Source: AAA044-D11 sp009705075
GTDB lineage: Bacteria; Actinomycetota; Actinomycetes; Nanopelagicales; Nanopelagicaceae
Direction: 5' to 3'
DNA: 64,000 bases
Assembly (NCBI GenBank): GCA_965268675.1
Contig: OZ254179.1
Span: 744,001-808,000, forward strand
In this document: in pieces, positions 43,741 through 53,399 of the stretch
Numbering within the stretch: the stretch's first letter is position 1
How the letters are laid out: the number at the start of each line of letters is the position of its first letter
Notes under the pieces: model-generated
Database searches by the model: none
The model's input: only the letters and a program-made list of their open reading frames with translations
What the model was told of the DNA's origin: nothing
Translations under genes and position numbers: made by a program

Positions 43741-45288
43741 TCAACCCTTCATGTTTTCTGTGTGATCTGATTCGACTTTCAAGCCCAAACTCTTTGGTGA
43801 AAATCCTGACCATCTATTTCCATTTGCAAAGAACGGAATCCGAGCGAGCAAAGAAACTAGCGGATGAGTAAATACGAATACGACAAGAAGGTCGATCAAA
43901 GTTGTTAGTCCGAGAGTGAATGCGAAACCGCGAACTCCACCGACTGCGAAGAAATAGAGCAGAACGGCTGCAATCATCGACACCATGTCTGCAACAATGA
44001 TTGTGTGTCGTGCCTTTACCCAACCAGATTCGACAGCTGAACGCAGAGAGCGACCTTCGCGAACTTCATCTCTAAGACGCTCGAAGAAGACGACGAACGA
44101 GTCGGCTGTGATACCAACAGCAACAATTGCTCCCGCAATACCCGCAAGGGTTAGCGTGAAACCAATCCATTCTCCTAACAAGAGGAATGAAAGGTAAGTA
44201 ATCGCTGAAGCCACTAGAAGTGAAGCGACAGTCACAATTCCAAGCCCCTTGTAGTAGAGGAGGGAATATATGAAAACAAGTAAGAATCCGAGTAAACCAG
44301 CGAGCAATCCGGCATGAAGTTGATCAGCGCCGAGGGTAGGTGAAACTTGAAGAACCTCTCCCTGATCAAAGGCCAGTGGCAAGGCACCATATTTCAAAAC
44401 ATTTGCCAAATTATTTGCGGCTTCTTGCGTAAAGTTTCCGGTGATTTGAGCGGTTCCGCCGGGGATTGCACCAAGAATTCTGGGAGCAGAAACAACCAAT
44501 CCATCTAGAACAATTGCAACTTGATTTTGTGGAACAGGAAGTGAAGTCACTGCAGCAGTTAAGGCTCCGAACTTATTCGTGCCTTCACCATTAAAAGTTA
44601 CTGATACATACCAGCTTGATGCACCTTGCTGATCTATTGCAGCGCTCGCCTTGGAAATCATGCTTCCAAGAACCTGTGCTGGTGCCAATATATATTTCTG
44701 TGAACCTGAACGTTCACAGGCTACGACAGCAATATCGGGTGACTCTGTTGAACCACCTTGTAGCGAACTCTTGTTTGTGCAATCAAGCGCAGCATATTTA
44801 GCGTTTAATTCTGGAGTCACGCCAGTAGGTAGCGTTGCAGTTGCAGTATCTGCTGCTGCGGTTGTTGCATTAGGCGTACCTTCAACCAAAACCTGACGGA
44901 ATCGAAGTTCTGCAGTTTGTCCCACTAGTTGCACAATTTTTTCGCCGGTCTGACCCGGTACTGAAATAACTATCTGACGATTTGTTCCAGACCCTTGCGC
45001 TGCAACTTCACTTTCGGCAACTCCAAGTGAATTTACGCGCTGCCTGATAATTGCCACGGCCTGATCAATTGCTTCAGTAGTAACTTTCGAACCCTCACTT
45101 GCGCGCGGGGTAAGAGTCACACTCGTACCACCTCGAAGATCAAGTCCTAATTTAACTTTCGTTGCACCTTGAATTATCGCAATCGCACTAAAGGCGATAA
45201 GCGCTACCGCAAGGATTGCAATTGACTTTGCAGATTTGCCGGAGGTCTTTGCGGACTTCGGGCTCTGTGAATTATTAATGGCAGACAT
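43741..45288 (-). CDS. secD: Protein-export membrane protein SecD
   Basis: Larger partner of SecF. N-terminal membrane anchor after a Ser/Lys-rich cytoplasmic stretch, the LGLDLRGGTSVTL motif, two periplasmic P1 subdomains, and a C-terminal block of membrane segments including GITADSFVVFFERLRDEVREG. The frame begins at TTG 45297; ATG 45288 is preferred. About 515 residues. Directly follows ruvB by 11 bp. Actinobacterial order ruvB-secD-secF-relA kept. Confidence 0.96.
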   Translation of the reverse strand: MSAINNSQSPKSAKTSGKSAKSIAILAVALIAFSAIAIIQGATKVKLGLDLRGGTSVTLTPRASEGSKVTTEAIDQAVAIIRQRVNSLGVAESEVAAQGSGTNRQIVISVPGQTGEKIVQLVGQTAELRFRQVLVEGTPNATTAAADTATATLPTGVTPELNAKYAALDCTNKSSLQGGSTESPDIAVVACERSGSQKYILAPAQVLGSMISKASAAIDQQGASSWYVSVTFNGEGTNKFGALTAAVTSLPVPQNQVAIVLDGLVVSAPRILGAIPGGTAQITGNFTQEAANNLANVLKYGALPLAFDQGEVLQVSPTLGADQLHAGLLAGLLGFLLVFIYSLLYYKGLGIVTVASLLVASAITYLSFLLLGEWIGFTLTLAGIAGAIVAVGITADSFVVFFERLRDEVREGRSLRSAVESGWVKARHTIIVADMVSMIAAVLLYFFAVGGVRGFAFTLGLTTLIDLLVVFVFTHPLVSLLARIPFFANGNRWSGFSPKSLGLKVESDHTENMKG

Positions 45289-45299
45289 GGGAGGCAAGT

Positions 45300-46364
45300 C
45301 TAGGCATCAGAGGCTGGTGTGTCGAAAAGACCAACTTGATTGGATCCGACTATTTCCGAGCCGAGCGGTGGTTTGAGCCCAAGGTGCGCGAATCCTGCGG
45401 CTGTAGCAATGCGACCGCGTGGAGTTCGTGAGATAAATCCCATTCTTACGAGAAATGGCTCTGCCAGGGATTCGATAGTTTCCACTTCCTCGCCGATGGC
45501 CATGGCGAGAGTTGAAACTCCTACCGGTCCCCCGTTGAACCGCTTGACCAGCGCTTCTAGCACCCCTAAGTCGAGGCGATCCAATCCAATTGCATCCACT
45601 TCATACATTTCGAGCGCGGCTTTTGCTTCCTTAATTCCAACTTTTCCATTTGAGTGAACTTGAGCATAATCACGAACTCGCCGCAGCAATCTATTTGCTA
45701 CTCGCGGAGTTCCTCTGGAACGAGAACCCAATTCACGTACTGCTTCATCGTCAATCGCGATATCCATCAAATTTGCACTTCGTTTAACAATCACTGATAA
45801 CTCGTTATCCTCGTAAAAATCCAATTGTGCAGTAAATCCAAAACGATCGCGGAGTGGGCTCGGCAATAATCCGGCGCGGGTCGTTGCACCGACAAGGGTG
45901 AAATGTGGAAGCTCGAGAGGTATCGCAGTTGCACCTGCACCTTTCCCTACAATCACATCTACTCTGAAATCTTCCATTGCAAGGTAAAGAAGTTCTTCAG
46001 CAGGTCGCGACATTCGATGAATTTCATCCAAGAAGAGAATTTCACCTTCAACTAACGAGGAGAGAATTGAGGCCAAATCACCGGCATGCTGAATTGCTGG
46101 GCCACTGGTGATTCTTATAGGTGCGCCCATCTCTGAAGCAATAATCATTGCAAGAGTTGTCTTTCCTAATCCAGGTGGGCCAGAAAGAAGTACATGATCG
46201 GCAGGAGCCTTACGATTTCTGGCTGCAGATAAGAGAAGATCTAGTTGATCAGCTACGCGTTTTTGTCCGACGAACTCCGAAAGTGTTTTAGGGCGAAGCG
46301 CTAATTCTTGGGATCTCTCAAGATCATCAGCGTTTGAATCAATAACGCGTTCGTGTTCGGACAT
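45300..46364 (-). CDS. ruvB: Holliday junction ATP-dependent helicase RuvB
   Basis: Motor of the RuvAB branch-migration complex. Walker A GPPGLGKTT, Walker B LFLDEIHRM, sensor and arginine-finger region (GATTRAGLLPSPLRDRFG), and the C-terminal winged-helix domain with TPRGR. ATG at 46364 is preferred; a TTG at 46370 overlapping the ruvA stop (TTGA) is possible. About 354 residues. Confidence 0.97.
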   Translation of the reverse strand: MSEHERVIDSNADDLERSQELALRPKTLSEFVGQKRVADQLDLLLSAARNRKAPADHVLLSGPPGLGKTTLAMIIASEMGAPIRITSGPAIQHAGDLASILSSLVEGEILFLDEIHRMSRPAEELLYLAMEDFRVDVIVGKGAGATAIPLELPHFTLVGATTRAGLLPSPLRDRFGFTAQLDFYEDNELSVIVKRSANLMDIAIDDEAVRELGSRSRGTPRVANRLLRRVRDYAQVHSNGKVGIKEAKAALEMYEVDAIGLDRLDLGVLEALVKRFNGGPVGVSTLAMAIGEEVETIESLAEPFLVRMGFISRTPRGRIATAAGFAHLGLKPPLGSEIVGSNQVGLFDTPASDA

Positions 46365-46366
46365 GA

Positions 46367-46969
46367 TCAACCACGCCCCCGATTTTGCAGAGCAAGCCTT
46401 AACAATTGAGAAATGTCGGTCTCATCTACCTTGGGACCAAGGTCATTTGCTACACCATCGATTGTTTCTTGTGCGTCGCGGGAGGTAAAACCTAAACCAA
46501 TCAGAGCGCTATGGAGCTGAGTTTGCCAATTAGATTTCGAAATCTTTCCGCTCTTTTGTTCCAAAGCGAGATCTTTAACTTTTTCTTTTAGTTCTAGGAC
46601 CGCTCGCTGTGCACCCTTCTTTCCTAACCCAGGAATTCTTTCGAGAGCAGCGGAGTTCTCGCTAGAAATCGCACTCGCTAACTCCTCTGGTTCATAGATT
46701 GAGAGAGCAGATTGGGCAACCTTTGGTCCAATTCCACTAACCGTCTGAAGTAGTTCAAAAAAATCACGAGACTCTGAACGATCGAATCCAAACAAAGTAA
46801 GTGAATCTTCTCTAACAACCAAACTGGTGAAAATCTCGGTTCTAATTCCAACTGAAAGGGATGCGGAAAATCTTGCAGGAAGGGCAACTTGTAATCCGAC
46901 CCCACCAACATCAATGACTGCGGAATTCAAAGTCGTAGCTTTAACTACGCCAGAAAGGCTTGCAATCAC
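46367..46969 (-). CDS. ruvA: Holliday junction DNA-binding protein RuvA
   Basis: Tetrameric junction-binding partner of RuvB. N-terminal OB fold (MIASLSGVV start), tandem helix-hairpin-helix motifs (VSGIGPKVAQ and IPGLGKKGAQR), and the flexible C-terminal domain III that contacts RuvB. 200 residues. GTG at 46969 overlaps the ruvC stop as GTGA. Confidence 0.96.
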   Translation of the reverse strand: MIASLSGVVKATTLNSAVIDVGGVGLQVALPARFSASLSVGIRTEIFTSLVVREDSLTLFGFDRSESRDFFELLQTVSGIGPKVAQSALSIYEPEELASAISSENSAALERIPGLGKKGAQRAVLELKEKVKDLALEQKSGKISKSNWQTQLHSALIGLGFTSRDAQETIDGVANDLGPKVDETDISQLLRLALQNRGRG

Positions 46970-47505
46970 TTCTTACTCACTCTCTTTAGGCGCGCGCCCT
47001 CTTTTGCCAAAGCTGTTGCGATGCGCGCATCTCCTGTACCTCTCCAATGATGGCAGATAGCTAGGGCTAGAGCATCGGTTGCGTCAACGGGTTTAGGAAT
47101 TTCTTTAAGAGAAAGAAGTTTCTGGACCATAAGCGCTACCTGCTTCTTATCTGCCCGCCCTGAACCAGTGACCGCGGCTTTAACTTCTGTAGGCGTATGC
47201 ATTGCTACTGGGATTCCAGATCTGGCAGCTATAAGAAGTGCCACACCGGCGGCCTGACCTGTCGCCATTGCGGTTCGAATATTCAACTGTGAGAAAACTC
47301 TTTCTACAGCAATCACATCTGGTTTGTACTCGTTAATGCATGCAATCAATTCATTTTCGAGAGCCAACAATCGCATTGCTAGTTCGATTTCTGTCGGAGT
47401 CTTGATGACGCCAACGCCAACCATTATCAATTTCTGAGAGCTGCCATTTTCGACAATTCCGAAGCCGCATCTAGTTAAACCTGGATCGACCCCAAGAACG
47501 CGCAT
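46966..47505 (-). CDS. ruvC: Crossover junction endonuclease RuvC
   Basis: Resolves Holliday junctions. The RNase H-like acidic tetrad is intact: VDPGLTRCG, VERVFSQLN, and the final pair in DATDALALAI. Homology starts at ATG 47505 (179 residues); the frame is open upstream into yebC but that part does not align, so 47505 was chosen, 1 bp after the yebC stop. Complete ruvCAB operon. Confidence 0.96.
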   Translation of the reverse strand: MRVLGVDPGLTRCGFGIVENGSSQKLIMVGVGVIKTPTEIELAMRLLALENELIACINEYKPDVIAVERVFSQLNIRTAMATGQAAGVALLIAARSGIPVAMHTPTEVKAAVTGSGRADKKQVALMVQKLLSLKEIPKPVDATDALALAICHHWRGTGDARIATALAKEGARLKRVSKK

Positions 47506-47506
47506 C

Positions 47507-48256
47507 TTAAAGCTTTGCCATAACCTCATCAGATACATCGAAGTTACCAAAGACGTTCTGCACGTCATCAAGCTCTTCAATCGCATCTATCAACGCAAAA
47601 ACCTTCGCTGCGCCTTCGGCATCCAACTCAACTGAAACCGTAGGTAAGAATGAAGTTTCAGCAGATTCATAATCGATTCCAGCGTTCTGTAACGCCGTTC
47701 GAACAGCTACTAAATCACTCGGTTCGCTGACCACTTCAAAGGATTCGCCCAGATCCAACACATCTTCAGCGCCAGCATCTAAAACATGTTCAAGAATCTT
47801 ATCTTCGGTTACACCGTCGCGTTTTGCGACAATAATTACACCTTTACGGTTGAACATATATGACACTGAACCTGGGTCAGCCATATTTCCACCATTGCGA
47901 GTTACCGCAACGCGCACTTCAGATGCCGCACGGTTTCTATTGTCAGATAAACATTCAATTAAAAGCGCTACGCCATTTGGTCCATAACCTTCGTACATGA
48001 TGGTCTGCCAATCGGCGCCACCAGATTCAAGACCTGCGCCACGCTTTACTGCCCGTTCAATATTATCCGCGGGCATAGAACTTTTCTTCGCTTTAGCAAT
48101 CGCATCAAAGAGCGTTGGGTTGCCCGAAATATCAGCGCCACCACTTCGAGCAGCAACTTCAATTCCCTTGATTAACTTTGCGAAATTCTTCGCACGCCGT
48201 GAATCGATCACAGCTTTCTTATGCTTTGTCGTTGCCCACTTGGAATGGCCTGACAC
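47507..48256 (-). CDS. yebC: YebC/PmpR family regulator or translation-associated protein
   Basis: 249-residue YebC family protein (HSKWATTKHKKAVIDSRRAK start), known as a DNA-binding regulator in some species and recently tied to translation of proline stretches. Three-domain architecture with the conserved VEIA/EYGPNGVA-like segments (YEGYGPNGVALLIE). GTG at 48256 has a perfect AGGAGG ribosome binding site. It is the usual neighbour of ruvC. Confidence 0.95.
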   Translation of the reverse strand: MSGHSKWATTKHKKAVIDSRRAKNFAKLIKGIEVAARSGGADISGNPTLFDAIAKAKKSSMPADNIERAVKRGAGLESGGADWQTIMYEGYGPNGVALLIECLSDNRNRAASEVRVAVTRNGGNMADPGSVSYMFNRKGVIIVAKRDGVTEDKILEHVLDAGAEDVLDLGESFEVVSEPSDLVAVRTALQNAGIDYESAETSFLPTVSVELDAEGAAKVFALIDAIEELDDVQNVFGNFDVSDEVMAKL

Positions 48257-48298
48257 GGTTGAACCTCCTATAAATCAATTTGCGTAGTTTATCTTTAA

Positions 48299-48889
48299 TT
48301 AGCTCTTACAAACCTCTTCTAGGAAAAAACGATGGACTCGATTATCGCCCGTTAATTCTGGATGGAATGAGGTTGCCATTACTCGACCAGATCGAACGGC
48401 CACCGGATGGGCAACTCCCCCAACTTCCAGAGTTGAGAGCACTTCAACTCCTTCGCCGAAGGATTCAACCCAAGGCGCTCGAATAAAGACTCCCCGAAAA
48501 GGTGCGCCACTTATTCCCTTAATCTCTAAATCAACTTCGAATGATTCAGTCTGTCGGCCAAATGCATTGCGCCGGACCTGCATTTCAATTCCACCAAAAG
48601 AATCTTGCTCTGATGCTGGATCCAAAATGGAAGTGGAAAGAAGAATCATTCCTGCGCAGGAGCCATATGTCGGCATGCCATCTGCAATGCGCTTGCTTAT
48701 CAAATTAAATAGATCAAAGGCCTTCGCCAATTTACTTATGGTCGTAGATTCACCACCGGGAATTATGAGGGCATCGATTTTTGAAATATCTGCAGCGCTC
48801 TTTACTAATTTCCCGGAAACTCCGCAGTCGCCAAGAGCCAAGAGATGCTCACGGAAATCACCCTGGAGTGCTAAGACTCCAACGTTCAT
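48299..48889 (-). CDS. pdxT: Pyridoxal 5'-phosphate synthase glutaminase subunit
   Basis: Produces ammonia for PdxS. Class I amidotransferase-like fold: GDFREH, the PGGEST motif, nucleophile Cys in GSCAGMILL and the His-Glu dyad in SFHPEL. Family homology begins at ATG 48889 (196 residues), 2 bp after the pdxS stop; the ~46 residues of open frame upstream lie over the pdxS 3' end and do not belong. Confidence 0.96.
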   Translation of the reverse strand: MNVGVLALQGDFREHLLALGDCGVSGKLVKSAADISKIDALIIPGGESTTISKLAKAFDLFNLISKRIADGMPTYGSCAGMILLSTSILDPASEQDSFGGIEMQVRRNAFGRQTESFEVDLEIKGISGAPFRGVFIRAPWVESFGEGVEVLSTLEVGGVAHPVAVRSGRVMATSFHPELTGDNRVHRFFLEEVCKS

Positions 48890-48891
48890 CT

Positions 48892-49794
48892 TTACCAGCC
48901 CCGCTCGGCCAATCGATGTGGCACTGGAATATCTGCAACATTTATTCCCACCATGGCTTCGCCAAGTCCACGTGAAGCATCTGCAACAATTTTTGCATCC
49001 GTGTAATAAGTCGTTGCCTTTACGCAAGCGGCAGCGCGCTTTGCAGCATCACCAGATTTGAAGATTCCTGAACCGATAAAAACACCATCGGCGCCAAGTT
49101 GCATCATCATCGCCGCATCAGCCGGTGTTGCGATTCCTCCAGCAGTGAAAAGCACGACGGGAAGTTTTCCGGTTTCCGCGACTTCTTTAACAAGTGCATA
49201 AGGAGCCTGTAGCTCTTTTGCTGCAACATAAAGTTCATCTTCGCGCATTGAGGTTAAGCGACGAATCTCGCCACCAATTTTGCGCATATGAGTTGTGGCA
49301 TTGGAGACATCGCCAGTACCAGCCTCACCCTTTGAACGAATCATTGCTGCACCTTCGCTGATTCTGCGAAGTGCTTCGCCAAGATTCGTAGCACCGCAAA
49401 CGAAAGGAATCGTAAAATTCCACTTGTTAATATGGTGTTCGTAATCGGCAGGAGTTAAAACTTCCGATTCATCGATGTAATCAACATTTAGTGTCTGTAA
49501 AATCTGGGCTTCTGCAAAGTGGCCAATACGAACTTTCGCCATAACCGGAATTGAAACCGCTGCTTGAATTTTCTCGATCATGTCTGGATCCGACATTCTT
49601 GAAACTCCGCCTTGCGCCCGGATATCTGCAGGAACGCGCTCAAGTGCCATAACTGCTACTGCGCCAGCATCTTCAGCAATCTTTGCTTGCTCCACATTAA
49701 CGACATCCATGATGACGCCACCCTTGAGCATTTCAGCCATGCCGCGCTTTACTCTTGCGCCGCCTACTTGAGTCTCATTTTCCTTCGACATCAT
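48892..49794 (-). CDS. pdxS: Pyridoxal 5'-phosphate synthase lyase subunit
   Basis: Makes PLP from ribose 5-phosphate, glyceraldehyde 3-phosphate and ammonia. (beta/alpha)8 barrel with MDVVNVEQAKIAEDAGAVAV, ALERVPADIRAQGGV, MAKVRIGH (Lys active site) and the C-terminal GIFKSGD phosphate region; 300 residues. Two adjacent ATGs follow an AGGAG ribosome binding site. PLP would serve tryptophanase and the PabC domain, among others. Confidence 0.97.
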   Translation of the reverse strand: MMSKENETQVGGARVKRGMAEMLKGGVIMDVVNVEQAKIAEDAGAVAVMALERVPADIRAQGGVSRMSDPDMIEKIQAAVSIPVMAKVRIGHFAEAQILQTLNVDYIDESEVLTPADYEHHINKWNFTIPFVCGATNLGEALRRISEGAAMIRSKGEAGTGDVSNATTHMRKIGGEIRRLTSMREDELYVAAKELQAPYALVKEVAETGKLPVVLFTAGGIATPADAAMMMQLGADGVFIGSGIFKSGDAAKRAAACVKATTYYTDAKIVADASRGLGEAMVGINVADIPVPHRLAERGW

Positions 49795-49843
49795 CTACTC
49801 CTGTTTTTGTGAACTTGGATCCGCTAATTCTGAGAGCCAGAGT

Positions 49844-50863
49844 CTACTTTGACTTTGTTGGACTCGCACTCGGTTTAGGAGCGGGATAGGTAAAAAGCGG
49901 CTCGTTATCGGTTAAGGCTATCCAGACCTGCCCATCGGCGAAATTAGCCACACTTCCGTCGCTTAAAGTCCAAATAGTCCCGACATCCGCGCTCGGCCGC
50001 TGCCAATTGATTGCAATAACTTTGCCATCGCGAAGCAAGTAGCCACTACCACTTCCAACTGTATTGCTCAGAGGTGTAATCCCTCCGACTTTGTCATGAT
50101 AAATCGAATTGGTAATTGACACCTTTTGAATAACAAAATTAGCTGAACCAAGTTGACGCCCATCTGAGTCAAGATTTGGCTTTCCGTTGTACGTAAATAA
50201 CCAGCGCTTTTCAGTTTTTGACCAACTGAGTTCATATCTAGATGCTGGCCACTTAACTGATGCGGTTAAAACTTTCTTTGCACCCTTAGCAATTTTCCCA
50301 AATTGCCAACCAACTGACCTAACGCTATCAATCTCTTTACCCTCTTGATCTATTGTTTTTTTCAAGAGCGCATCCGCATCTAACATCATGTTAGTTGGCG
50401 CAAACCTAGTTTTATCAGTCTGGTAAATAGATGGTGGATTAATTTCTGCGCTCATGTTTACCAAATTGGCCGCAGCAAGAACTGGGCGCATCTTTGATTG
50501 GGCGCCGCTGTAGGCAAATCCAACTCGACCATACTGAGCAAGGATTTCAATATCACTTATCCGCGCTGAGCGAACTGGCCCGATGAGTGCGGGAATTTGA
50601 TTTGTAAAGATTGCAGCAAGTCTCGTAAGTCCTCCCTCGACTTGTTCGATGTAAACAACATCAGCCTTCGATAATCCCACCTGAGGGTGTGCCTGTGAAG
50701 TGTCATCGACTTTTACCGCCAACACCGGACCGTTCACTCCTGGTAGGTTCGTCAAAACATTTCTTTCAACGGCTTTCTCTTCACTTTTTTTCCCTAAGTT
50801 AACTGGGCTGGCACAGGAACTTAGAACAATCAAGATAGAAAAGGTTGCCAAGAATTTTTTCAT
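49844..50863 (-). CDS. DUF3048 lipoprotein
   Basis: 339-residue predicted lipoprotein (lipobox LSSC, Cys near residue 17) of the DUF3048/YerB family. The conserved core includes PVLAVKVDDTSQAHPQVGL and VRSARISDIEILAQYGRVGFAYSGAQ. Function is unknown. A Pro/Ser/Lys tail follows the domain. It overlaps the LemA-like gene by 4 bp. Confidence 0.85.
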   Translation of the reverse strand: MKKFLATFSILIVLSSCASPVNLGKKSEEKAVERNVLTNLPGVNGPVLAVKVDDTSQAHPQVGLSKADVVYIEQVEGGLTRLAAIFTNQIPALIGPVRSARISDIEILAQYGRVGFAYSGAQSKMRPVLAAANLVNMSAEINPPSIYQTDKTRFAPTNMMLDADALLKKTIDQEGKEIDSVRSVGWQFGKIAKGAKKVLTASVKWPASRYELSWSKTEKRWLFTYNGKPNLDSDGRQLGSANFVIQKVSITNSIYHDKVGGITPLSNTVGSGSGYLLRDGKVIAINWQRPSADVGTIWTLSDGSVANFADGQVWIALTDNEPLFTYPAPKPSASPTKSK

Positions 50864-51366
50864 AGGATGTCATCCTCAAATGAATATCGCATTGGTAGTG
50901 GAGCATGACCGGCCAGACGGAAGGTCTTAAAGATTGCTTTATTTCTGAGGTGCCGAGCGCTATTTACAGCTTCTGTGTGAATCGTTATTCCAACCGCAAT
51001 TTTCTCTGTTATCGCCATAAGAGACGATAATAATTCACTTTCAATTCCACTAGGGATTTCCGCCGCATCTTCACTGATTAGTTTCAAGCTCTGCGAAAGC
51101 AGAATTTCGGCATCACTTCGTTCAACAATGTTCGCTTCGCGGGCCTGATATGCCGCCGCCGTTAAAATCAAACTTGTAGCCGGATCAATACTTTCCAAGT
51201 GGGCAATTTCCAAGGCGATGGAGGCCCGACGCTGGAGCAGGCTATCTAAATGCGCCCAAGAGGTCTCTACTCGATGGTGAAGAGCATCTAGCCGCGAAGC
51301 TAAAAAAGATAGATACCAACCGAAAACTAATATGAGAAATATCGCAGCGACAATTGATTCAACCAT
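50860..51366 (-). CDS. Small LemA-like membrane protein
   Basis: About 168 residues starting at ATG 51366: one N-terminal transmembrane segment (residues ~5-22), then a coiled-coil-like helical body (SRLDALHHRVETSWAHLDSLLQRR). The pattern resembles LemA family membrane proteins. The frame continues to 51414 but that portion overlaps pimA; ATG 51366 gives the usual start, with an 8-bp overlap. Sits where Mycobacterium has a Nudix-type gene. Function unknown. Confidence 0.65.
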   Translation of the reverse strand: MVESIVAAIFLILVFGWYLSFLASRLDALHHRVETSWAHLDSLLQRRASIALEIAHLESIDPATSLILTAAAYQAREANIVERSDAEILLSQSLKLISEDAAEIPSGIESELLSSLMAITEKIAVGITIHTEAVNSARHLRNKAIFKTFRLAGHAPLPMRYSFEDDIL

Positions 51367-52537
51367 TGGAGCGCAATCTATTCCAGAAACGATTCTCAGA
51401 TGCCAAACTAACACGAGTGTTTCCAGCTAACGCTAATTCATATACCGATAAGACTTGTTCGCCAACGGTGTTCCAATCATAGAGCTGCGATTTGAACCGG
51501 CCTGCTTCAGCAATCTTGGCCCGCGCTTGTTCATCGCCCAAGAGGTGGAGAACTGCGGAAGCTAGCGCCGCCGAATTTTCAGATGTGAATAGTTCGCCAG
51601 ATTTTCCGTTATCCAAGAGGCTGGTAAATGCTGGTAGATCACTTGCAACTATTGGCGTTTGTGAAGCCATTGCTTCAGCCAAAATAATTCCAAAAGATTC
51701 ACCACCTGTATTGGGCGCGATATAAAGGGCGATTGATTTGAAAAACTGAGCCTTTTCTAACTCAGATATTCTTCCCAAAAATGTAATTCGATCCCGCAAC
51801 GAAACAGGAATTTTCTCTCTAAAATCTTGGGCTTCGCCAGGTCCGGCTACAAGAACTCGTAAATTTGAAATTTTGGAAACTATTTCTGGAATCGCATCAA
51901 GTAGAACGCCGAGTCCCTTTCTTGGTTCGTCAAAACGCCCAATGAATCCGATCGTATTAGGAAGCGCCCACTCAGCTCTTGGTCCTATATTTTCAAACTT
52001 ACTTGAATCTATTCCATTTGGAATTACTACAGCTTCGGTATTAAAACGATCTTTCAAAGTTTCACGGGCGATTTCACTCACGGCAATTTTTGCGGTTATG
52101 CGCTCTATTAGCGGATCGAGCATTGTTCCAATTGCATTAGCAATTTTCTGCGAATTTGTTGCAGCGTGAAAAGTAGCAACCATCGGTCCATCGCCAGCCC
52201 AGCCCGCAAGCAGAGAGAGCGAAGGAATCGCTGGTTCATGCAAATGCAATAAATCAAAGTTGCCATTTGCTATCCACTGCTTAACTCTTGATGAAGCAAT
52301 GGGTCCGAAGATAACTTTCGCAATCGCACCGTTATATGGAATCGAGATTGGACGTCCAGCTGAAACTACCCAAGGCTCAATATTTCCATCCTCCTCAGAA
52401 ACAGGGGCGAGAACAGAGACAGAATGTCCCTTAGCAATCAACCACTGCGCTAACTCTTTAATATGAATTTGCACGCCACCTGGCGTATCCCAGCCGTATG
52501 GACAAACGATTCCTATTCGCAAATTACGCATCTGCAT
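51359..52537 (-). CDS. pimA: Phosphatidyl-myo-inositol mannosyltransferase
   Basis: GT4-family GT-B glycosyltransferase adding the first mannose to phosphatidylinositol at the inner membrane face. GDP-mannose-binding features: N-terminal GWDTPGGVQIH, HEPAIPS, VIPNGIDSSKF, and a C-terminal GESFGIILAEAMASQTPIV. 392 residues, PimA-like by position between a PatA-like acyltransferase and the LemA-like gene. Start at ATG 52537 or 52531. Overlaps both neighbours. Confidence 0.88.
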   Translation of the reverse strand: MQMRNLRIGIVCPYGWDTPGGVQIHIKELAQWLIAKGHSVSVLAPVSEEDGNIEPWVVSAGRPISIPYNGAIAKVIFGPIASSRVKQWIANGNFDLLHLHEPAIPSLSLLAGWAGDGPMVATFHAATNSQKIANAIGTMLDPLIERITAKIAVSEIARETLKDRFNTEAVVIPNGIDSSKFENIGPRAEWALPNTIGFIGRFDEPRKGLGVLLDAIPEIVSKISNLRVLVAGPGEAQDFREKIPVSLRDRITFLGRISELEKAQFFKSIALYIAPNTGGESFGIILAEAMASQTPIVASDLPAFTSLLDNGKSGELFTSENSAALASAVLHLLGDEQARAKIAEAGRFKSQLYDWNTVGEQVLSVYELALAGNTRVSLASENRFWNRLRSNG

Positions 52538-53399
52538 CTACCCAAATTCGTTGAAGCATGTGCCAGTCGACTGTATGTCGAGATATTTGAGTGGCAAATC
52601 GATCGGCCATAATTTGAGTCATAACCGCAGCTTTTTCCCCGACCGTTCCATTCTCCGGTACTGGAATGGCATCTTCAAAGAAAATATGAATCCCGGATTT
52701 TTCGTATTTAACAAAGGCGGTTATTAAATCTGCACCCGTTTGAATTGCAAGAAGTGCTGGACCTCCTGGCATTCGGGCTCCGTCACCGAAGAAATTAACT
52801 GGAACTCCATTTTTCGATAAATCGCGGTCGGCCACCAAGGCAACTAACTTTCCCGCCCGTAGACGTTGTGCAAGAGTGGCAATACTTCTTGAATCAAGAT
52901 CCAATACTTCCATCCCGATCTTCGAACGATATTCCAAAAATTTCCGAAAAAGTTTCTCAGGTTTGAGGTGCTCAGCAACAGTTGTTAGCGGAATTCCGGT
53001 TGCACAAAAGTAGGCGCCCGCGTGATCCCAATTTCCCGCATGTGGGAGGGCGACGATACAACCTCGTTTCGCAGCAATAGGTTCGCGCAATAACTCTTCA
53101 TTGCTACAAGTCGTGGTACTCAACAATCTTTCAATACTCCAACTCGGAAATCTGAAGGTATCGCACCAGTATCGCAAATAGGAACGAAAACCTGCATTAG
53201 TGAGAAATTCAAGTTCGCTTGAATCCAACTCGGGATGCACCTTCTGAAAATTGAATCGTAGGCGCTTTACACCCTTTCCATTTCGGCTATAAAGAAAATC
53301 TGCAAATCTATCTGCAATTCTGTAAGCAAGTTTTTCTGGCAGCCAACGCACAATTTTCCAGGCCAAGGTGTAACCCCAGTAGGAAAGGTTCTCGCTCAT
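52524..53399 (-). CDS. PatA-like PIM acyltransferase
   Basis: Member of the lysophospholipid/lauroyl acyltransferase family with the catalytic HX4D motif in PHAGNWDHAGAY. In mycobacteria the enzyme at this place (PatA) acylates phosphatidylinositol mannoside. 291 residues, hydrophobic N-terminal helices. Overlaps pgsA by 4 bp. Confidence 0.85.
   Translation of the reverse strand: MSENLSYWGYTLAWKIVRWLPEKLAYRIADRFADFLYSRNGKGVKRLRFNFQKVHPELDSSELEFLTNAGFRSYLRYWCDTFRFPSWSIERLLSTTTCSNEELLREPIAAKRGCIVALPHAGNWDHAGAYFCATGIPLTTVAEHLKPEKLFRKFLEYRSKIGMEVLDLDSRSIATLAQRLRAGKLVALVADRDLSKNGVPVNFFGDGARMPGGPALLAIQTGADLITAFVKYEKSGIHIFFEDAIPVPENGTVGEKAAVMTQIMADRFATQISRHTVDWHMLQRIWVDADA

Noticed and set aside
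47506..47586. 27-residue extension of RuvC into yebC
   Set aside because: Overlaps conserved yebC codons; the family N-terminus MRVLGVDPG starts at 47505.
48890..49027. N-terminal 46-residue extension of PdxT
   Set aside because: Cys-rich sequence lies over the pdxS 3' end and has no counterpart in the family; ATG 48889 gives the normal protein.
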